Assembly: GCA_947625955.1 (NCBI GenBank)
Contig: CANQQH010000056.1
Location: forward strand, 1-7,604
From: an uncultured Clostridia bacterium
Lineage (GTDB): Bacteria; Bacillota; Clostridia; Christensenellales; UBA1242
Direction: 5' to 3'
DNA: 7,604 nucleotides
This document shows, one piece after another, positions 1 to 6,864 of this stretch; position 1 is the first letter of the stretch; every line of letters begins with the position of its first letter. The notes under the pieces are model-generated. The model had not been told where the DNA came from and did no database searches. It saw nothing but the letters and a program-made list of their open reading frames with translations. Made by a program: the position numbers and the translations under genes.

Positions 1-497
1 TCAATGAGCCTTTGATTGCCGTCTGGAAGATCGCACCTTCCATAGATTCCCTCTTCGAAGTAGGTGTCGCCCGTGAAGACGTTGTCTTCATAGATGATAA
101 CGCAGCTGCCCGAAGTGTGACCAGGAGTGAAGACAACTTCGAACTCCTCATCCAAAAATTTATTCTTACCTTCGAGCAAAAATCCGTCAGGCAGCACTTT
201 TTCTGCGTCCAGATCAAACAAAAAACCAAGATTAAGAACGCTGTCGAGAAGTTTTGGCGCGTCGATTTCGGTGATAAACACTCTTGCACCCATGTCTTTG
301 AGTGCCTTGCATGAAAAGATGTGGTCGATATGCCCATGAGTTAGCAAAACAACCTTTGGCGCAAGCTTTTCCTCGGCAAGTTTTTGCAAAATCTTATCCG
401 TTTCAATGCCCGGGTCAATGACAATCGCCTCGCCATTTTTCGCCAAAATATAGCAATTTTCATTGAACTTTGAATTCGTGACTTTATATATTTGCAT
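1..497 (-). CDS. MBL-fold metallo-hydrolase, glyoxalase II-like (partial, 3' end outside window)
   Basis: The translation on the reverse strand begins MQIYKVTNSKFNENCY and shows the metallo-beta-lactamase fold in order: a DPG turn at residues 28-30, the zinc-binding THGHIDH motif (H54, H56, D58, H59), the GHTSG motif with H127, and FTGDT with the bridging D144. A GRCDLPDGN segment follows, the counterpart of the GR(T/S)DLPGGN usual in YcbL/glyoxalase II-like hydrolases. The frame is open for 165 codons to the left edge; relatives are about 200-210 residues, so some 40 residues, including the last metal-binding histidine, lie outside. The start is fixed by ATG at 497 behind a strong GAGGAG site (505-510, spacing 7). 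The gene overlaps the end of the flavoprotein gene by 14 bases, which suggests translational coupling. It is probably a cytoplasmic thioester or related hydrolase. The substrate cannot be read from the sequence, and a true glyoxalase II assignment is only one option. Confidence 0.93.
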   Translation of the reverse strand, partial: MQIYKVTNSKFNENCYILAKNGEAIVIDPGIETDKILQKLAEEKLAPKVVLLTHGHIDHIFSCKALKDMGARVFITEIDAPKLLDSVLNLGFLFDLDAEKVLPDGFLLEGKNKFLDEEFEVVFTPGHTSGSCVIIYEDNVFTGDTYFEEGIYGRCDLPDGNQRLI

Positions 498-2049
498 CGC
501 TGTTCTCCTCTATGATTTTGAGCGCAATCTTCATTCCGTCAACCGCCGACGACATTATGCCGCCCGCCATGCCTGCGCCCTCACCAATAGCATACACATT
601 TTTGAAGTTTGTTTGCAAGTTATCTTGCCGTGCTGTGCAAAATGGCGCCGACGAGCGAGTTTCAATACCTGTTAGAACTCCATTTTTGTCGAACCCTTTG
701 AGTTTTTTTGCAAACCTCTTGATACCCTCGCGAATGTCGTTAACAAGATTTAGTGGCAAAAGCCTTCCAACATCGCCAAGCACATACTTTGGGCGTATCG
801 TTGGCTGAACGATGCCAAGGTCTTCCGTTGTTTTGCGATTCAAAAAGTCCTCAACGTTCGAAACAATAAAGCAGCCGTCGCCCTTTTTGTAGGCTTCTTT
901 TTCAAGTTTTTCCTGAAAGTCAATCCCGGCAAGAGGATGCTCGGAGCCGTAGTCACTTGGAGAAACGCTAACCAAAACGGCGCTATTGGCATTCTTACCT
1001 TTTCTTCCGTGATAGCTCATGCCGTTCGTTACAATCTCATCGCTTCCGCTCACCGCTGGCACAACCTCGCCGCCTGGGCACATACAAAATGTATAAACCG
1101 TTCTGCCGCTTTCAAGGTGCTCGAAAAGTCGATACTCAGCCGGCGGCAAAAGCGGATTGTCCTCGCCATATTGCATCTTGTTTATGTCTGCTTGCAAGTG
1201 TTCAATTCTGTATCCAATCGAGAAAGGCTTCTGCTTGTAGGTCATGCCCTTCTTTTCAAGCATTCGGTGAGTGTCGCGAGCGGAGTAGCCAAGCGCCAAA
1301 ATCAAATTGTCGGCAAGGATTTTGTGCTCTTTGTTTTGGGAAACATAGGTGACTTCAATACCGTTGTCAGTTTCCTCAAAATCCATAAACTTGGATTCAA
1401 AGAGAACTTTTCCACCAAGTTTTTCAATCTGCTTTCGAATACGAACAACAATATCGCGAATAACATCCGTTCCAACATGAGGCCTGTTTTCATAGAGCAC
1501 TTCTTCGCCAGCTCCGTTCTCGTGAAAAATATGCAAAACCTCGCGCGCCAAAAAACTATTTATTCCGCTATTGAGCTTGCCGTCCGAAAAGGTCCCGGCT
1601 CCACCCTCGCCTTCTTGGATATTGCTCTTCACGCTAAACTTCCCAGTTTTCAAATAGGTTTCCACAGTCTTCACTCGTTTTTCCATTCGCTCGCCCTTTT
1701 CCAAAAGCGTGACTTTCACATTGGCTTTTGCAAGGGTCAAAGCACAGAAAAGCCCGGCAGGACCACTGCCAACAACAACTGCACTTTTATTATTTATTTT
1801 ATTAATTTTCAGGCGTTTTTCTTCAACATATGGTTCAAAAAACGCATTTTTGACCAATTTTTCGTCGATTTCCACTGCAAAATTGCATTTATAGGCAATA
1901 TTTTTCTTATTTCGCGCATCGATGGATTTTTTCAAAATCTTGAAATTTTTAATGTCGGTTTCCTTGACGCCCAAAAAAGAAGCAATCGCCGAGAGCTGCG
2001 ATTGTTTTGAAAAATCCAAACCAACTTTAACTTCAAGAATCTTTATCAT
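484..2049 (-). CDS. FAD-dependent dehydrogenase, COG2509 family (uncharacterised)
   Basis: The 521-residue protein has an N-terminal region of about 90 residues, then a Rossmann dinucleotide-binding motif VVVGSGPAGL (about 91-100; GxGPAG at 94-99) followed by an acidic LLEKG strand end (115-119). The EGEGGAGTFSDGKL block (146-159) and the C-terminal GEGAGMAGG block (489-497), where the flavin ribityl/pyrophosphate normally sits, are typical of the 'NAD(FAD)-utilizing dehydrogenase' group COG2509. Its full length matches that family. No ferredoxin-type cysteine cluster or membrane segment is visible, so it should be a soluble cytoplasmic flavoprotein. The physiological substrate of the family is not established to my knowledge. 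The ATG at 2049 lies in an ATGA overlap with the stop of the PAP2 gene, and the ribosome site is poor (AAAGG about 14 bases upstream), so expression probably depends on coupling to the upstream gene. The 3' end overlaps the MBL gene by 14 bases. Confidence 0.93.
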   Translation of the reverse strand: MIKILEVKVGLDFSKQSQLSAIASFLGVKETDIKNFKILKKSIDARNKKNIAYKCNFAVEIDEKLVKNAFFEPYVEEKRLKINKINNKSAVVVGSGPAGLFCALTLAKANVKVTLLEKGERMEKRVKTVETYLKTGKFSVKSNIQEGEGGAGTFSDGKLNSGINSFLAREVLHIFHENGAGEEVLYENRPHVGTDVIRDIVVRIRKQIEKLGGKVLFESKFMDFEETDNGIEVTYVSQNKEHKILADNLILALGYSARDTHRMLEKKGMTYKQKPFSIGYRIEHLQADINKMQYGEDNPLLPPAEYRLFEHLESGRTVYTFCMCPGGEVVPAVSGSDEIVTNGMSYHGRKGKNANSAVLVSVSPSDYGSEHPLAGIDFQEKLEKEAYKKGDGCFIVSNVEDFLNRKTTEDLGIVQPTIRPKYVLGDVGRLLPLNLVNDIREGIKRFAKKLKGFDKNGVLTGIETRSSAPFCTARQDNLQTNFKNVYAIGEGAGMAGGIMSSAVDGMKIALKIIEENSDANI

Positions 2050-2603
2050 CTTCGTATTTCTAACCTTTTGCGCGAACTAAAACTCTTTATAATTTTCATA
2101 ACAGAGACTGACACAACAACTGCAACAACAATGCCAAGTATCATGCCTGCCAGAACATCTGTTGGGTAGTGCACGCAGAAAAATATTCGCGAAAAACTTA
2201 TAAGTGCTGCGAGAATAATCGCAAAAATGCCGATTCTCTTGTGGAAAAGCAGCATCACAACAGCACAATTGAAGCTTGAAAACGCGTGACCCGATGGGAA
2301 TGAAAAGCCGCTTGGCAGTTCGAGTTTCATCTCTTCGAGAAAGTCAACAAATTCGGGATGTACGCTGAAAGGACGCGGACGCGAAAAAATGAGTTTCAAA
2401 ACAAAATCATTCAAAACATAGCCAATTACAAGCGAAATTATGACCGTGAGCCCGCAAAAACGCGTTTTTTTGAAAAACAATAAAACAACCGCCAATACAA
2501 TCCACACAATCCCGCCATCGCCCAGCAGGGTTATGAATTTCATCAAGTGGTTGAAAAATGCGTTCGAGTGCAGGTGTTGATTAACGAAAACAAGCCCTTC
2601 CAT
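2046..2603 (-). CDS. PAP2-family membrane phosphatase
   Basis: The protein has all three catalytic motifs of the type 2 phosphatidic acid phosphatase superfamily. Numbered from the ATG at 2603 they are KX6RP (K70 to R77-P78), PSGH (103-106) and SRX5HX3D (S138, R139, H145 nucleophile, D149). Several hydrophobic stretches, roughly 31-45, 53-67, 112-137 and 153-170, support an integral membrane protein with the active site facing outside. The family dephosphorylates lipid phosphates or pyrophosphates. A BcrC-like undecaprenyl pyrophosphate phosphatase or a phosphatidylglycerophosphate phosphatase are both possible, and the sequence alone does not decide between them. I chose ATG 2603 (185 aa) because AGGA sits just upstream; a GTG at 2615 would add four residues and overlap the DUF2804 gene by 7 bases. 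It lies 5 bases after the DUF2804 gene and overlaps the flavoprotein start by 4 bases (ATGA), so it sits inside a coupled operon. Confidence 0.92.
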   Translation of the reverse strand: MEGLVFVNQHLHSNAFFNHLMKFITLLGDGGIVWIVLAVVLLFFKKTRFCGLTVIISLVIGYVLNDFVLKLIFSRPRPFSVHPEFVDFLEEMKLELPSGFSFPSGHAFSSFNCAVVMLLFHKRIGIFAIILAALISFSRIFFCVHYPTDVLAGMILGIVVAVVVSVSVMKIIKSFSSRKRLEIRR

Positions 2604-2608
2604 TATTC

Positions 2609-3643
2609 CTACCACAGAACCGAAGTTCTTTCTGCAAAGCCGTTGAGGTCTTTGATTTTGATGCGGCTGCCATCTTCCAAAATGAGAGTGCCGGTGAATC
2701 TGCCGAAAACGTGATGCGAATCAGAGAGCATGAACCATCCATGCTTTGGCGCTTTCACATCAACGCTTGGCTGGAAGATGAGCTCAACCTTGCCGTCACT
2801 TGAATAGAACGTCCACGACCTGAGGTATTCGCGCTTCTTGTTTTCTCGGCGAACAAACACTCTCAAATTTTCAACCTTGTGCCCAACCCCATCAAGGAAA
2901 ATCATGTTCTGGCTTGCGTCGGCTTTGTCGCCACGCATAACGCCAAGGTTGATGCCAATAGTGTGCCCGCCAACTTCTGCTTGAAGCGCCGCCCAGTATC
3001 TTATGGTCTTCCTTGGCATAACGCCTCTGCCCCAGTCGAGAGTTGCCATGGCGTTTGTTCCAAGTTCTATCTGCTTGCCCTTGAAAGAGAACACGCCACT
3101 TGCTGGCATACAAGTGATGTTGTGGGTGTAGCAAAATTGGTTTTTGTTTTTGAACAAGAAAGTTTTTGCAACTCCGTCTTGCCTTATATCATCAACAACA
3201 ATATCGAAAGTAAGGTCGCTTTTGATTCCGTCTTTTTCAAAGAAGTTTTTGAAATTACCTTTCAAAATACGCTTTCCGTTCGCAACCTCAAAAGAAAAGG
3301 ACGCATTTTTTGTTTCAAAACTAGTCTTACCCCTGAAACTTGTTTCTGCCATGAATTGCTTTGCTTTTGGAAAGTAAACGCGGGAAGAGTTCACAGCACC
3401 CGACTCGTCAAACATATCAACAACGCTCGCAAACAAACAAGCAACCTTGCCATAGTTTGCTATTTTGAGTGTCAAATTATATCTGTAATCCGAGATAACA
3501 TATTTGTCCCACTCTCTAATTCTTTTCTTCTTGCGGATCTGCTCTTTGTTGTATTTGAGGAGCATCTTTCTTGAAAAACCATTATTTTTCAGTGTGCCGT
3601 CCGCATTAAGAAGGTCGTCAACTTTTTCAATTTCTCTTTGCAT
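2609..3643 (-). CDS. DUF2804 domain-containing protein
   Basis: The protein matches the DUF2804 family. It has an N-terminal EIEKVDDLLNADGTL...GFSRKMLLKYN segment, a RIREWDKYVI block, the hallmark LDWGRG motif (D203-G207 when numbered from the ATG at 3643) followed by an aromatic-rich beta segment (IRYWAALQ), and a C-terminal NGFAER end. I recall this motif as usually reading DWGRGVWP; here the Trp is Met (GVMP). The biochemical function of the family is unknown. There is no signal peptide or obvious membrane segment, so it is probably cytoplasmic. Start choice: ATG 3643 (344 aa) has GGGAAG four bases upstream and fits the family's N-terminus. The in-frame ATG at 3682 (357 aa) has no ribosome site, adds a basic non-conserved tail, and would place a likely -10 element inside the coding region. 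It is the first gene of a tight unit with PAP2, the COG2509 flavoprotein and MBL hydrolase. Confidence 0.88.
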   Translation of the reverse strand: MQREIEKVDDLLNADGTLKNNGFSRKMLLKYNKEQIRKKKRIREWDKYVISDYRYNLTLKIANYGKVACLFASVVDMFDESGAVNSSRVYFPKAKQFMAETSFRGKTSFETKNASFSFEVANGKRILKGNFKNFFEKDGIKSDLTFDIVVDDIRQDGVAKTFLFKNKNQFCYTHNITCMPASGVFSFKGKQIELGTNAMATLDWGRGVMPRKTIRYWAALQAEVGGHTIGINLGVMRGDKADASQNMIFLDGVGHKVENLRVFVRRENKKREYLRSWTFYSSDGKVELIFQPSVDVKAPKHGWFMLSDSHHVFGRFTGTLILEDGSRIKIKDLNGFAERTSVLW

Positions 3644-3647
3644 AGTT

Positions 3648-3653
3648 CTTCCC
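3648..3653 (-). promoter_or_regulatory. Ribosome binding site deciding the DUF2804 start
   Basis: GGGAAG on the minus strand lies four bases before ATG 3643. Nothing comparable precedes the upstream in-frame ATG at 3682, which is followed by a basic extension. The match to a full GGAGG site is only partial. Confidence 0.45.
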
Positions 3654-3672
3654 AACTTTCTTATTATTTTTG

Positions 3673-3681
3673 ATATTACCA
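3673..3681 (-). promoter_or_regulatory. Candidate extended -10 promoter for the DUF2804 operon
   Basis: On the minus strand TGGTAATAT fits the extended -10 pattern TGnTATAAT with two mismatches in the hexamer. It would start transcription near 3666, leaving a leader of about 22 bases before ATG 3643. The hexamer 17 bases upstream (TTACTT) is a poor -35, which extended -10 promoters tolerate. The upstream terminator at 3736-3761 means this unit needs its own promoter, but this exact site is a guess. Confidence 0.35.
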
Positions 3682-3735
3682 TTTTTTAGACCAGAAAGTA
3701 AAATAAAAACCGCCTAAAAAGCAAATTTAGTTAAC

Positions 3736-3761
3736 AAAAAAAGAGGTGGTTTTCACACCTC
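3736..3761 (-). terminator. Rho-independent terminator of the copper/lipoprotein operon
   Basis: On the minus strand a 6-bp stem GAGGTG/CACCTC (3756-3761 with 3743-3748) with a 7-base loop is followed at once by seven T residues (3736-3742). The stop codon TGA of the lipoprotein gene (3753-3755) lies in the loop, directly after the first stem arm, so the last two sense codons (GAG GTG) form that arm. It separates the csoR-copA-copZ-lipoprotein unit from the DUF2804 unit. Confidence 0.85.
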
Positions 3762-4469
3762 GCTTTTGTAGTCTTTTGCAAAGTTGTTATCAATCGCGCC
3801 GTTATAGATGCTCGCTGGAAGAGCGCTGCCGCTCTTGATTGAAAAACCATATGATGTTATATTTTGCTCTCTATATTTCACAATGACTTCAAAAACATCG
3901 TATGCTCCGCCGCCACTTGGAATTGAAATTTGAAAGGCATAGCCGTTTTCAATCTGCAAGCAGTCGGCATTGATTTGCTCGTCAAGCTCGTTATACTTCG
4001 TGCAATTGAAAGACTTTTCATCATTTGAAAAACTAATAAACAGCCTTTCTCCCGTTGATTTCTTGCAATAGATAACATTGTCATTTTTCTCAACATCAAT
4101 GGTTGTTCCCTGCTGAGTGAGAGTGTAGATATCATTCTTCTTCTCAATGTTCCAGCCAAAGCCAGCCGTTTCAAAACTCTTTATTGCAATGTCATACGAC
4201 AGGTATTGAGCGATAAGCAAATTCAATTCGTTCACCGCGCCACGCACCTTTTCCATTCTTGTTGCAATGATAGGCTCAACTTCCGCGATATGCGTTTCAA
4301 GCGTTTTGTCAAGTTCAGTCATGTAGTGACTAGACAAACTGAGCGACTGAGATTTCATGTCGTCTTGTATTTTTTCAACATTATCAAAACACCCAGCCAG
4401 GAAAATGACAGGGACAAACAAGAGTATGCTCAAAAAATACATAAACTTCTTCATACTATTGTTATACAT
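3753..4469 (-). CDS. Putative lipoprotein of unknown function, last gene of the copper operon
   Basis: I do not recognise this 238-residue protein. It opens with a lipoprotein signal peptide: a short basic n-region (MKKF), a hydrophobic core, and the lipobox FLAGC with the lipidated cysteine at residue 27, so the mature part should be anchored on the outer face of the membrane. After the cysteine, residues about 28-100 look helical and charged, possibly a coiled coil (SLSLSSHYMTELDKTLETHI, then ATRMEKVRGAVNEL). The rest looks beta-rich, with a glycine-rich SIPSGGGAYDVFEVIVKY segment near 183-199. Three further cysteines (about 135, 156, 170) do not form CxxC, and there is no Met- or His-rich copper-binding stretch. 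Start: ATG 4469 or the internal ATG 4454 (MKKFMYFL..., cysteine at 22); neither has a clear ribosome site, and a TTG at 4472 is less likely. It follows copZ by 24 bases with no terminator between and ends in one, so co-transcription with the copper genes is probable. A role in copper handling is only inferred from position. Confidence 0.85.
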   Translation of the reverse strand: MYNNSMKKFMYFLSILLFVPVIFLAGCFDNVEKIQDDMKSQSLSLSSHYMTELDKTLETHIAEVEPIIATRMEKVRGAVNELNLLIAQYLSYDIAIKSFETAGFGWNIEKKNDIYTLTQQGTTIDVEKNDNVIYCKKSTGERLFISFSNDEKSFNCTKYNELDEQINADCLQIENGYAFQISIPSGGGAYDVFEVIVKYREQNITSYGFSIKSGSALPASIYNGAIDNNFAKDYKSEV

Positions 4470-4493
4470 CAAAATTTAGTCTTTGTCCACTTT

Positions 4494-4694
4494 TTATAAA
4501 GTATGCGCCTCAAAACCAATGTCGCCAAGCAGCGAAAGAACTTCGTCAAGGTCATAGGCCCCGCTGAGCGAGACCTCTTTGTTTTCAAGATCAACCTTGA
4601 TTTTCTTCACGCCCTTCACGCCTTTGAGTGCGTTCTCAACTCTCTTTTTGCATCCTTCACAATGCATTCCCTCGATTTTCAATTTGTTTTCCAT
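4494..4694 (-). CDS. copZ: Copper chaperone CopZ-like, single HMA domain
   Basis: The 66-residue protein is one complete heavy-metal-associated domain. MENKLKIEGMHCEGCKKRVE carries the MxCxxC metal site (M10, C12, C15), followed by the amphipathic helix, KGVKGVKKIKVDLENKEVSL strands and the closing LGDIGFEAHTL helix/strand. The family binds Cu(I) and passes it to CopA and/or CsoR in the cytoplasm. The loop reads MHCEGC rather than the more usual M(T)C(x)xC of CopZ; His beside the first cysteine occurs in some metallochaperones and could alter affinity. The start at ATG 4694 is supported by a strong AAGGTGGGAG ribosome site with spacing 6. Both that site and the first 38 bases lie inside the end of copA in another frame, so translation is probably coupled. 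Copper rather than another soft metal is inferred from the CsoR and CopA neighbours. Confidence 0.94.
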   Translation of the reverse strand: MENKLKIEGMHCEGCKKRVENALKGVKGVKKIKVDLENKEVSLSGAYDLDEVLSLLGDIGFEAHTL

Positions 4695-6864
4695 TTTCTT
4701 CTCCCACCTTATTTTTTCTAAGTCTCAGCGCGTTCAAAACAACCGACAAACTGCTAAGCATCATCGCAAGCGCCGCAATCATTGGATTTATTGAGATGCC
4801 AACAAACTCCAACGCACCCATCGCGATTGGTATCATGAGCACATTATAGAAAAATGCCCAGAACAAGTTCTGCTTGATGTTTCGAATGGTCTTTCGGCTG
4901 GTGCTGATGAGCGAGTCAATGCGCGTGAGGTCGTCGCCAAGCAGAACGATGTCTGCCGAATTTATCGCAATAAAGGTTGAGCCGTGCACGCTAATGCCAA
5001 AGTCGGCATGTGCAAGCGCCGGGCTATCGTTTATTCCGTCGCCCACCATTGCAACGATGTTGCCAGCCTTTTTGAACTCTTTCACTCTCTCCGCCTTTTC
5101 AGTTGGCATAACGCCCGCAACGAACTCGTCAATTCCAAGACGCGAAGCGATGTTCTTTGCAACAACCTCATTGTCGCCGCTGAGCATCACAACGCGAACA
5201 TTTTTCTCTTTCAGCCTTCGAACAACTTCAAACGCGCTCTCCTTTATTGTGTCGGCAACCGAAATATAGCCAAGAAGGCTCTTTCCTTTTGCAACAAAAA
5301 CAGTTGTTGAAATCTCTTCACTCGCCGCCTCGCCAACCTCAACACCATTCTCGGCAAGAAGTTTCTTGTTGCCAACAAGCAAAACTTCGCCGTCTTTTTG
5401 AGCTTTGAGCCCCATTCCAGCAATCTCGCTGAACGAATCGAACTGAATTTCCTCTATTTTGTTTTTTGCTTGCCACTCTTCAAACGCCTTGCTTATTGGG
5501 TGCGACGACATCTTTTCAAGGCTCACCGCAATTTGCATCATTTCGTCCGGCTGCTCGCTTGAAATCTTTTCAATTGCGAGCTTGCCGTTTGTGAGCGTGC
5601 CGGTCTTATCGAAAATCACAACATTAACTTTGCTTGCAATTTCAAGCGTTTCACTTTTCTTAACGAGTATGCCACCTTTCGCCAAAACCCCCTCACTCAC
5701 AACAATTGCAATTGGCGTTCCAAGCCCTAATGAGCAAGGGCACGCCACAACAAGCACTGTTACAAAAGTTATGAGCGCTTTCACAAAAGTGTGTCCCGCG
5801 ATGATATGGCAAAGGAAAGCGAGAAACCCAAGAAGAATGACACCCGGAACGAAGAACGCGCAGACTTTGTCGGCAATTCTGCTGATTGGCATCTTCGTGT
5901 TCGACGCCTCAACCACCAGCCGCACAATTTGAGATATGGTTGAATCTTTGCCAATATTCTCGGCTTCATACTCAATATAGCCGTCATAGCTTATTGAGCC
6001 CGCAACAACGCTGTCGCCAACATTTTTGGTCTTTGGCTTGCTTTCGCCGTTGATAAAACTCTCGTCAACATGGGTCTTGCCCTTCACAACAACGCCGTCA
6101 ACCGCGATTTTCTCACCCGCACGGCAAATAACGATGTCGCCTTTTTGAATCTCGTCGATGGTAACGACTTTTTCTTCGCCGTTTTTCAAAATAACGGCAT
6201 TTTCGGGCGTCAGCTTCACCAAATCCTCAACAGCACTCTTCGTTTTTGCCCTTGAACGCGCCTCCAAAAACCTGCCAAGCTTGGTGAAATAGACAATAGT
6301 TGCGCACGCCTCAAAGTATAGCTGGTGCATAAACATTTCCGAGCCCAAAAGAATCATAACAAAGGCATAAACGCTGAACGCAAAACTAAACATAACGCCA
6401 AGCAAAACGAGAGTGTCCATGTTTGGTGCGCCATGGAAAAGGCTTTTCAGCCCGCGCCAGAAGATATCTCTTCCATAAACAAAAAATGGCAGAGTTAAAG
6501 CAAGCGTCACGCATGAAAAAACAATGGGATTTATTGAAAAATGAAAAATCATTGTTCCCATTGAAAGCGTCAACAAAACAACAAACAAAACACTATATAC
6601 CAGAAGTTCGATTTTCTGCTTTTTCAGTTGCAAAAGTGGATCTTCGAACTTATAGATTCCCTTACTCTTGTAGCCACATCTTTTGATGAACTCTTCGATT
6701 TTCTTTTGATCAAGCACTTCTTCATCAAATTCAATGGTTGCATTCGCCATCACAAGATTGACCAAAACACTCTTTATTCCCGCTTGTTTCTGCAAGTAGT
6801 GCTCAATCGCATTCGAACACGCAGAACAACTCATTCCGTCAATGCCAAGAGTTATTTTTTTCAT
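4657..6864 (-). CDS. copA: Cu(I)-exporting P1B-1-type ATPase CopA
   Basis: The 735-residue protein has every hallmark of a copper-transporting P-type ATPase. There is one N-terminal HMA domain with GMSCSAC (M11, C13, C16), about eight membrane helices (roughly 86-106, 113-130, 150-173, 182-200, 335-355, 362-385, 665-685, 694-712), and an actuator loop with the motif INGES (E274). The transport site is CPC (C375-P376-C377), the phosphorylated aspartate is D419 in DKTGT, the P1B-specific HP dipeptide is H455-P456, and the hinge is GDGIND (608-613). YN (673-674) in helix 7 and MxxSS (701-705) in helix 8 mark the Cu(I) subgroup. It exports cytoplasmic Cu(I) using ATP. The actuator motif normally reads TGES; here Thr is Asn, while the catalytic Glu is kept. 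CPCSLGLGTP replaces the commoner CPCALGLATP. ATG 6864 abuts the csoR stop (TAGATG) and has AAGAGG (6871-6876) at spacing 6. Its last 38 bases overlap copZ. Confidence 0.97.
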   Translation of the reverse strand: MKKITLGIDGMSCSACSNAIEHYLQKQAGIKSVLVNLVMANATIEFDEEVLDQKKIEEFIKRCGYKSKGIYKFEDPLLQLKKQKIELLVYSVLFVVLLTLSMGTMIFHFSINPIVFSCVTLALTLPFFVYGRDIFWRGLKSLFHGAPNMDTLVLLGVMFSFAFSVYAFVMILLGSEMFMHQLYFEACATIVYFTKLGRFLEARSRAKTKSAVEDLVKLTPENAVILKNGEEKVVTIDEIQKGDIVICRAGEKIAVDGVVVKGKTHVDESFINGESKPKTKNVGDSVVAGSISYDGYIEYEAENIGKDSTISQIVRLVVEASNTKMPISRIADKVCAFFVPGVILLGFLAFLCHIIAGHTFVKALITFVTVLVVACPCSLGLGTPIAIVVSEGVLAKGGILVKKSETLEIASKVNVVIFDKTGTLTNGKLAIEKISSEQPDEMMQIAVSLEKMSSHPISKAFEEWQAKNKIEEIQFDSFSEIAGMGLKAQKDGEVLLVGNKKLLAENGVEVGEAASEEISTTVFVAKGKSLLGYISVADTIKESAFEVVRRLKEKNVRVVMLSGDNEVVAKNIASRLGIDEFVAGVMPTEKAERVKEFKKAGNIVAMVGDGINDSPALAHADFGISVHGSTFIAINSADIVLLGDDLTRIDSLISTSRKTIRNIKQNLFWAFFYNVLMIPIAMGALEFVGISINPMIAALAMMLSSLSVVLNALRLRKNKVGEENGKQIENRGNAL
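4701..4710 (-). promoter_or_regulatory. Strong internal ribosome binding site for copZ within copA
   Basis: AAGGTGGGAG on the minus strand, with GGGAG six bases before ATG 4694, lies in the copA codons for the KVGE residues near its C-terminus. It fixes the copZ start although this lies upstream of the copA stop codon. Confidence 0.75.

Noticed and set aside
937..2010. A 357-codon plus-strand open frame opposite the flavoprotein gene
   Set aside because: It is a shadow of the COG2509 gene: no ribosome site, no recognisable domain, and the minus-strand protein has complete FAD-binding motifs.
2879..3574. A 231-codon plus-strand open frame opposite the DUF2804 gene
   Set aside because: It shows no recognisable domain and no ribosome site, and it runs antisense to a protein with clear DUF2804 motifs.
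4470..4505. TATAAA near 4494-4499 (minus strand) as a separate promoter for the lipoprotein gene
   Set aside because: The hexamers 15-19 bases upstream are poor matches to TTGACA, and the TATAAA is formed by the end of the copZ coding region, so read-through from the copper operon is simpler.
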